Below are positions 52,246 through 57,394 of a stretch of 57,394 bases of DNA, in pieces (the stretch's first letter is position 1; every line of letters begins with the position of its first letter). The notes beneath the pieces were generated by a model that was not told the DNA's origin, searched no databases, and saw nothing but the letters and a program-made list of their open reading frames with translations. Both the position numbers and the translations under genes were made by a program. This DNA is from an uncultured Lachnospira sp. Lineage in GTDB: Bacteria; Bacillota; Clostridia; Lachnospirales; Lachnospiraceae. The stretch is taken from contig CAJUKN010000007.1 of the NCBI GenBank assembly GCA_910587485.1, positions 1 to 57,394 of the forward strand, in the 5' to 3' direction.

Positions 52246-52857
52246 ATGAGATTTGATAATTGTGATGATGAAACATTAATTGAAATGTATAGAGTTGGCA
52301 ATGAAGCAGCGTTTGAAGTGCTTGTTGAACGATATAAATATCTAGTACGAAAGAAAGCAAAGGCGATGTATATTGCAGGTGGTGATAGTGATGACCTTAT
52401 ACAGGAAGGTATGTTAGGGCTTTTTAAGGCAGTAAAAGATTTTGATGAAACAAGAGATGTTACGTTTAGTTCGTTTGCCAGTATGTGTGTAAATAGGCAG
52501 ATAATGACAGCAGTTACTATATCAAACAGAAAAAAAAATTCACCACTTAATTCATATGTATCATTTAATACACCATTATATTCAGAAGATGAATATAGCG
52601 ATATGCACTATGTCGATATTATGACAACACAAAGGGAAAAAAGTCCAGAGGATATTTATATTGAAAATGAAAGTGCAGATAATTTTAGAACAAAGTTAGA
52701 TAGTGTATTAAGCCGATATGAGCGGATTGTTTTTGGTATGTATTTACAGGGAATTGATTATATAGAGATAGCAGAAAAGTTAGGAAAATCACCTAAATCG
52801 GTTGATAATGCCATACAGAGAATAAAGAATAAAGGAATTATTGTAAGTAGAAAATAA
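52246..52857 (+). CDS. sigH: RNA polymerase sigma factor, SigH-like
   Basis: A 203-residue sigma-70 family factor: region 2 DDLIQEGMLGLFKAVKDFDE then TFSSFASMCVNRQIMTAV, and region 4 YERIVFGMYLQGIDYIEIAE then KLGKSPKSVDNAIQRIK. Size, sequence and the rlmB neighbour fit SigH, the early-sporulation/competence sigma of Firmicutes; yacP is absent between rlmB and sigH. Start set by GGTGAGG, 8 bases before the ATG. Its stop overlaps the kinase start by one base. Confidence 0.88.
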   Translation: MRFDNCDDETLIEMYRVGNEAAFEVLVERYKYLVRKKAKAMYIAGGDSDDLIQEGMLGLFKAVKDFDETRDVTFSSFASMCVNRQIMTAVTISNRKKNSPLNSYVSFNTPLYSEDEYSDMHYVDIMTTQREKSPEDIYIENESADNFRTKLDSVLSRYERIVFGMYLQGIDYIEIAEKLGKSPKSVDNAIQRIKNKGIIVSRK

Positions 52858-53699
52858 TGAGTAAATGGATTAAAAAGATATTTGTTCGGTTAAAAAGCGC
52901 ATGTTATGTGGTGTTTTTTCTGACCATTTTGTTTTGGATATGTGCAGGAGCAGGGATATTTTGGGTATCCAATCCTGCATTTTATATTTTTATGGGCTTG
53001 CTTACATTGTGTGAAATTATTGTATTGTTATATATTATTGTATTAGACCGATTTTATTTTAATGAGGTCAATGAAGTTCTTAATAATTTGGAAAAATTGA
53101 ATTTAAAACTGCGTACTCAAAGACATGAGTATCTTAATGAGATGCAGGTGGTTTATGGTTTGTTGGAATTACAAGAGTATGAGGAGGCAAGACGATATCT
53201 TAAGCCAGTATATACCGATATTGCAACGATTAACAAAGCAATGAAAACTTGCAAACCAGCAGTAAACGCTTTGCTTGCTGCTAAAATTGAAGCATCAAAA
53301 TTAGCCAATGCGTCATTATATATAGAAATTAATTCCAATTTGGAAAATTTGAAAATGAAACAATGGGACTTTTGTAAAATTATAGGAAATCTTATTGATA
53401 ATGCAATAACAGCAGTAAGCAGTAATCGAGAAAGCAGAGATATTCATGTTATTTTATGGGAAGATGTTTCTTTTATTTATCTTACAGTTTACAATAATGG
53501 ACCAATGATTTCAAAAGAAAAACAAGCATTGATATTTAAAAAAGGGTACACTAGCAAAAAGGGTGAAGGTCATGGATTTGGTCTAGGTATTGTAAAAGAT
53601 ATTATTATAGAAGCAAGCGGAAATATTGAGGTCGAATCAAAAGAAAATAAGACAAGTTTTTGTGTAAAACTTCCTAAAAATGAGTCTATAAGCAAGTAA
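52857..53699 (+). CDS. GHKL sensor kinase with Spo0B-like histidine motif
   Basis: A 280-residue kinase: two TMs (~15-37, ~42-63), then RTQRHEYLNEMQVVYGLLEL, the Spo0B/CitA-type His box, N-box IIGNLIDNAITAVSS, and GFGLGIVKDI. No extracellular sensor domain, so it probably senses through its membrane part. Starts inside the sigH stop codon (TAATG). The likely partner regulator is the LytTR gene at 56258, with the flotillin cluster between them. Confidence 0.85.
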   Translation: MSKWIKKIFVRLKSACYVVFFLTILFWICAGAGIFWVSNPAFYIFMGLLTLCEIIVLLYIIVLDRFYFNEVNEVLNNLEKLNLKLRTQRHEYLNEMQVVYGLLELQEYEEARRYLKPVYTDIATINKAMKTCKPAVNALLAAKIEASKLANASLYIEINSNLENLKMKQWDFCKIIGNLIDNAITAVSSNRESRDIHVILWEDVSFIYLTVYNNGPMISKEKQALIFKKGYTSKKGEGHGFGLGIVKDIIIEASGNIEVESKENKTSFCVKLPKNESISK

Positions 53700-53884
53700 T
53701 CATTTCACACAATGATAAAATAAATGTGTTATTTCATCTTGTAAAATTGACATTTAAAAGATTAAAAAGTATGTTTCATCAAGTATCTATATCTATTTAA
53801 AAAAAATTGTGTAAAATAAGATTATAAAAAATATTTTTCAAGAATCATATAAATAAGCAATTTTTATGAAAGGAGAGGATACTT

Positions 53885-54382
53885 ATGAAATCAGGAAATA
53901 AAAATAATTTATTTATTTCAGACAGGAAAAACAGAAATGCTTATGATTTTGAGGGAAGCGGCATAGGCAATGGAAGCTATGATAAAAATAAAGAATTTAG
54001 AGAAAGCGTTAAAAATTCAATACTCCCAATAGTACTGCTTATTATAACAATTTTGTTTACGGTATTTTTTATCAAATATGCTTCTTATTATGTATATGTT
54101 ATTAATCATTATACAAAGGCGGTTATTGAAAAAGATATTTATGGAGGATTTGAGTTTAGAACACCTGATGGAAAAGCACATAAAATTGAGGGTGACACGG
54201 ATGTTTATTATTCAGAAGAAGATTATGAGAAGTTTGAGAAAGTACCCAAAATGTATTTGTGGATATTTGGTGCAGTCATTATTATTACAGCATATATTTT
54301 GATTATAAGGTCTTTATATAAAACCTTTCATAAAACGCATCACAGTGAAAAGCGTATTGAGTTGTATGATATGGACGCTTAG
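53885..54382 (+). CDS. uncharacterised two-TM membrane protein
   Basis: A 165-residue protein: polar N-terminus (SDRKNRNAYDFEGSGIGNGS), TM ~47-70, an extracytoplasmic ~50-residue segment (YGGFEFRTPDGKAHKIEGDT), TM ~120-140 and a basic tail. Slight likeness to DUF3592-type proteins, not secure. AAAGGAGAGG ribosome site; 19 bp before the NfeD-like gene, so it likely heads that operon. Confidence 0.65.
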   Translation: MKSGNKNNLFISDRKNRNAYDFEGSGIGNGSYDKNKEFRESVKNSILPIVLLIITILFTVFFIKYASYYVYVINHYTKAVIEKDIYGGFEFRTPDGKAHKIEGDTDVYYSEEDYEKFEKVPKMYLWIFGAVIIITAYILIIRSLYKTFHKTHHSEKRIELYDMDA

Positions 54383-54400
54383 AAAAGAGGTGACGAAACG

Positions 54401-54889
54401 ATGAATATATTTCTATTCTTGGGAATCATACTATTAGTTGCAGGATTTGTATTTATTGGAATAGAAACAATTGTGCCGGGGTTTGGCGCACCCGGAATTA
54501 TTGGAACATGTTGTATTGTTGCAGGAATTTTGTTGACAGCAGATGGATTTGAGACAACGCTTATTGTGACAGCAATTGTGCTTGTTTTGCTTGTTATTAT
54601 GATTTTTATATTGCTTCGATTTTTGGCAACAGGGAAAATTAAGCCACCAATAGTGCTTACAGATAAATTGGATAAAGAACAAGGGTACATAAGTGGAGCT
54701 GATTTGCAATATCTTATAGGAAAGACTGGAATAACGACAACGGATTTACGACCAGCAGGAAAAGTCAAGGTTGATGATGTAGAGTTGGATGTGATATCAG
54801 ATAGTCGATTTATCAGTAAAGGGACGCAAGTCGAGATATACAATGTTAGTAATTCTTCGTTGGTGGTAAGACAGAAGGATTCTATATAA
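54401..54889 (+). CDS. NfeD-like membrane protein
   Basis: A 162-residue short NfeD (NfeD1b type): three to four TMs (FLGIILLVAGFVFIGIETIV, GTCCIVAGILLTADGFETTL, ALVLLVIMIFILLRF-like) then a C-terminal OB-fold (GKTGITTTDLRPAGKVKVDD...KGTQVEIYNV). NfeD proteins partner flotillin/SPFH proteins; the FloA gene follows by 60 bp. The protease domain of long NfeD is absent, as in this type. Confidence 0.85.
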   Translation: MNIFLFLGIILLVAGFVFIGIETIVPGFGAPGIIGTCCIVAGILLTADGFETTLIVTAIVLVLLVIMIFILLRFLATGKIKPPIVLTDKLDKEQGYISGADLQYLIGKTGITTTDLRPAGKVKVDDVELDVISDSRFISKGTQVEIYNVSNSSLVVRQKDSI

Positions 54890-54949
54890 ATAAAATAATT
54901 GAAAAGATTATCTTCTCAATTAGAAACAAAGAAAGGTATGGTGGTTATA

Positions 54950-55939
54950 ATGGAAAGCAGCAGTTTAGTAGCACCTATTGTAGTTGTAGCAGTAGTAGCA
55001 GTAATTTTGGTATTATTTTTTACATTTGTACCAGTGGGATTATGGATATCCTCTTTAGCAGCAGGAGTGAAAGTCAAAATATTTAGTTTGGTTGGAATGA
55101 GACTTAGAAGAGTTGTTCCATCACGTATTGTACTTCCTTTGGTAAAAGCAACAAAAGCAGGACTTTCGCTTAGTGTCAATCAGTTGGAAGCCCATTATCT
55201 TGCAGGCGGCAATGTAGATGGGGTTGTTGATGCACTGATAGCTTCAGCAAGAGCAGGAATTGATTTGACTTTTGAAAAGGCAGCAGCGATTGACCTTGCT
55301 GGTCGAAATGTATTAGAAGCAGTAAAGATGAGTGTTAATCCAAAGGTTATTGAGACACCAAATATTTCAGCCGTTGCCAAAGATGGTATTGAACTTTTGG
55401 TAAAAGCTAGAGTTACCGTTCGGACAAATCTGGAAAGACTTGTCGGTGGTGCAGGTGAATCAACCATTATTGCACGAATTGGTGAAGGTATTGTCACTAC
55501 AGTAGGTTCAGCAGGCTCTCATAAAAGTGTATTGGAAAATCCAGATGATATATCAAAATTAATATTAGCAAAAGGATTGGATGCAGGTACAGCTTTTGAA
55601 ATTCTTTCCATTGATATTGCAGATATTGATATTGGCAGAAATATTGGAGCACAGCTTCAAAGTCTTCAGGCGGAAGCCGATAAAAATATTGCACAGGCAA
55701 AGGCAGAAGAGCGAAGAGCGATGGCTGTTGCCAAAGAGCAAGAAATGAGAGCGTATGTTGTTGAGGCGGAAGCCGAAGTTCCAAAAGCGCTTGCCTATGC
55801 TTTAAGAGAGGGCAAGATGGGAATTATGGATTATTATGATTTGCAAAATGTCAAGGCAGATACAAGAATGCGTGAAAATATTGCTGGTACAGAAACCAAT
55901 GCCAAAAGTATTTTAGAGGGTGATAGCAGTGAACAATAA
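54950..55939 (+). CDS. floA: flotillin-like protein FloA
   Basis: A 329-residue membrane-scaffold protein (Bacillus FloA is 331): N-terminal hydrophobic hairpin (VAPIVVVAVVAVILVLFFTF), SPFH domain (SRIVLPLVKATKAGLSLSVN; VTVRTNLERLVGGAGESTII), and coiled-coil with repeated EA (QAEADKNIAQAKAEERRAMA; EAEAEVPKALA). It organises membrane microdomains. The start is the ATG after GGTGG; longer in-frame starts exist. It pairs with the NfeD gene just before it. Confidence 0.92.
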   Translation: MESSSLVAPIVVVAVVAVILVLFFTFVPVGLWISSLAAGVKVKIFSLVGMRLRRVVPSRIVLPLVKATKAGLSLSVNQLEAHYLAGGNVDGVVDALIASARAGIDLTFEKAAAIDLAGRNVLEAVKMSVNPKVIETPNISAVAKDGIELLVKARVTVRTNLERLVGGAGESTIIARIGEGIVTTVGSAGSHKSVLENPDDISKLILAKGLDAGTAFEILSIDIADIDIGRNIGAQLQSLQAEADKNIAQAKAEERRAMAVAKEQEMRAYVVEAEAEVPKALAYALREGKMGIMDYYDLQNVKADTRMRENIAGTETNAKSILEGDSSEQ

Positions 55940-56261
55940 GAGGTTAGAAATTCCGTACAGCGTTCGTATACAACAGACAAAAGACCGTTTGAGAGCAAAA
56001 AGAGCGCAGATGGAAAAGAATGTTCATATTCGTTCTAAGGTTGCAAAGACGGTGGATAATGAGACATCAAACGTATCACAAGGGAAAAAGGATAATACCG
56101 TTGTCAGACAGTCGGAAAAAGTTTTGTCAAACACATCAAAAAGTGATATAATATCAGATAGTGATAGAAGAAATCGGCTTAGACAAATGGTGGTAATGTC
56201 AGAGATATTGTCAAAACCTGTATCAATGAGAAAAAGGCATCGTAGAAGAGGAAATTCATGA
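55929..56261 (+). CDS. small basic conserved protein
   Basis: A 110-residue basic protein (MNNKRLEIPYSVRIQQTKDR; RLRQMVVMSEILSKPVSMRK; C-terminal RHRRRGNS). No known domain seen. The GTG start lies 8 bases after GAGGGTGAT and inside the floA 3' end; the stop overlaps the response-regulator start by ATGA. Translationally coupled on both sides, which argues it is real and linked to the flotillin/regulator unit. Confidence 0.65.
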   Translation: MNNKRLEIPYSVRIQQTKDRLRAKRAQMEKNVHIRSKVAKTVDNETSNVSQGKKDNTVVRQSEKVLSNTSKSDIISDSDRRNRLRQMVVMSEILSKPVSMRKRHRRRGNS

Positions 56262-56959
56262 TTAAAGTAATGCTTGTGGACGATGAACCGCGAATTATTA
56301 TGATATTGCAGCGAGTAATAGAAAAAAACAGCGAATATGAGGTTGTTGCTACAAGTGATAATATGACTGAGGCTTTGATGCAATTTAATGCACACAAGCC
56401 TCAGGTTGTGTTTATTGATATTGAGTTAAAGGGCAGCAGTGGGATAGACCTTGCCAAAGTGATTATGGATATGGCACCAGATACAAAGATAATATTTGCA
56501 ACTGCTCATTCAGAATATATGTCGGATGCTTTTTCAATTTATGCTTTTGATTATCTTGTAAAGCCGTTTGATATAGAACGAATTACACATACATTAGAGC
56601 GAATTGCAGCCAAAAAGAAGGACGATAGCGATGGCAGGCGATTGATTCTTAAAGGAAAAGAAAGTATAAGCTTTATTGATATTGCAAAGATTGTTTTGAT
56701 TGAACGTGAAAATAATGCAACACATATATTTACAGATGATGGAGGTGATTACACGACTTCCATGTCTATGGCAGAGATAGAAGAAAAACTTGATTCATCA
56801 ACTTATCTTAGAAGCCATAAATCATATATTATTAATATGATGAAGATTTCAAAAATTGAACCATATGGTCGATGGACATATATTGTAAAGTTTGATGGAA
56901 TTTTAAAAGATGCCCTAATTACAAAGGAAAATTATGACCGAGTAAAAAAAATGTGGTAA
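56258..56959 (+). CDS. LytTR response regulator
   Basis: A 233-residue regulator: receiver domain with VDDEPRI (7-13), VVFIDIELKGSSG (phospho-Asp ~50), DYLVKPFD (conserved Lys), then LytTR domain (IVLIERENNATHIFTDDGGD; LRSHKSYIINMMKISKIEPY). No kinase is directly adjacent; the GHKL kinase 2.5 kb upstream in the same cluster is the likely partner. The preceding gene overlaps by 4 bases. Confidence 0.9.
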   Translation: MIKVMLVDDEPRIIMILQRVIEKNSEYEVVATSDNMTEALMQFNAHKPQVVFIDIELKGSSGIDLAKVIMDMAPDTKIIFATAHSEYMSDAFSIYAFDYLVKPFDIERITHTLERIAAKKKDDSDGRRLILKGKESISFIDIAKIVLIERENNATHIFTDDGGDYTTSMSMAEIEEKLDSSTYLRSHKSYIINMMKISKIEPYGRWTYIVKFDGILKDALITKENYDRVKKMW

Positions 56960-57018
56960 TTGATTCAGTAAATACATTGAATTGTTACAATTTATACTAG
57001 TTGAATTATTTTTATCTC

Positions 57019-57046
57019 TTGACAATATAATAAAGATATGTATAAT
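57019..57046 (+). promoter_or_regulatory. promoter of the last gene
   Basis: TTGACA, 16 bp, TATAAT, ~30 bp upstream of the start codon of the membrane/zinc-ribbon gene. Confidence 0.75.
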
Positions 57047-57077
57047 TATTATATGATTATACAAAGGAGGGATTAAT

Positions 57078-57394
57078 GTGTTTGGCTATATTGTAGCAGT
57101 TATTATTTGGGGTGTTGTGTGGGGCTTTGCTACAAAAACAATTATTAACAACAAAGGATATGATGAAAATTGGTTTTGGTGGGGGTTCTTTTTTGGATTT
57201 ATTGCAACGATAGTTGCAGCATGTAAGCCTGAAAATCATAATTATTATGATTATAAAACATCAAGTGTACTTTCAAAAACCACAGAAGAGATAAGAAAAA
57301 ATGATATCATTAATAAAGGTGGCTGGCAATGTACAAGATGTAGACGAACGAATCCAAATTATACAGGAACTTGTAGTTGTGGAATGACAAAAAG
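57078..57394 (+). CDS. partial membrane protein with C-terminal zinc ribbon
   Basis: Open to the window end. GTG start after AAAGGAGGG; the overlapping ATG frame stops after six codons. It encodes two TMs (VAVIIWGVVWGFATKTII; NWFWWGFFFGFIATIVAA), a polar linker, and GGWQCTRCRRTNPNYTGTCS then CGMTK, a RanBP2/zinc-ribbon-like Cys4 motif. At least 105 residues. Function unknown. Confidence 0.75.
   Translation, partial: MFGYIVAVIIWGVVWGFATKTIINNKGYDENWFWWGFFFGFIATIVAACKPENHNYYDYKTSSVLSKTTEEIRKNDIINKGGWQCTRCRRTNPNYTGTCSCGMTK

Overview
The window is low-GC chromosomal DNA of a motile, strictly anaerobic-looking Firmicute, most likely a Lachnospiraceae member. Supporting signs are the NifU-like/GGGtGRT gene pair, the order cysS-mrnC-rlmB-sigH, Shine-Dalgarno sites of the form AATGGAGGAT or AAATGAGGA, GHKL/LytTR two-component systems, and a flagellin-like protein with a PilZ protein and a chemoreceptor. 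I cannot name the genus. No rRNA, CRISPR array, intact prophage or intact transposase is visible.

Layout. 1-10.9 kb is mostly housekeeping: an AIM24/TerD pair, asd, yfbR, topB, glmS with a sugar-nucleotide-type beta-helix protein, the NifU-like/GGGtGRT pair and a 51-residue zinc ribbon. 10.9-12.8 kb is a graveyard of mobile DNA: an integrase C-terminus, an Rpn-type nuclease with a frameshift, and the first 32 codons of a phage-type protein. 12.8-21.2 kb holds a TetR-controlled flavoprotein pair, then a response regulator, sensor kinase, lipoprotein and ABC transporter. 21.4-30.1 kb is accessory DNA with several immunity-like orphans (SUKH plus leucine-rich repeats and others), an antitoxin remnant and uncharacterised small proteins. 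30.2-37.4 kb is regulatory: an AgrC/AgrA-like pair, a divergent hybrid kinase and an orphan LytTR regulator. 37.5-42 kb has a DJ-1/PfpI protein, a PadR-regulated iron-sulfur membrane protein, an odd flagellin-like gene and a VanZ-like/PilZ pair. 42.3-46.3 kb is purC-purF-purB. Then come a chemoreceptor, tRNA-Val and tRNA-Met, ispF, cysS-mrnC-rlmB-sigH, and a cluster with a GHKL kinase, NfeD, flotillin-like FloA and a LytTR regulator. The window ends inside a membrane/zinc-ribbon protein gene.

Most unusual signal. Several 5' leaders share a fold that matches no RNA class I know. A short hairpin has a 9-14 nt loop complementary to the bases just before the ribosome-binding site. glmS and the PilZ gene share one version: identical stem, but different loops and correspondingly different partner segments. 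yfbR and the chemoreceptor share a second version. The first version also occurs inside a dispersed modular intergenic repeat. Separately, purB and the SUKH gene each have a hairpin inserted between a good Shine-Dalgarno and the start codon. These came from reading the sequence by eye; no folding or database search was run.
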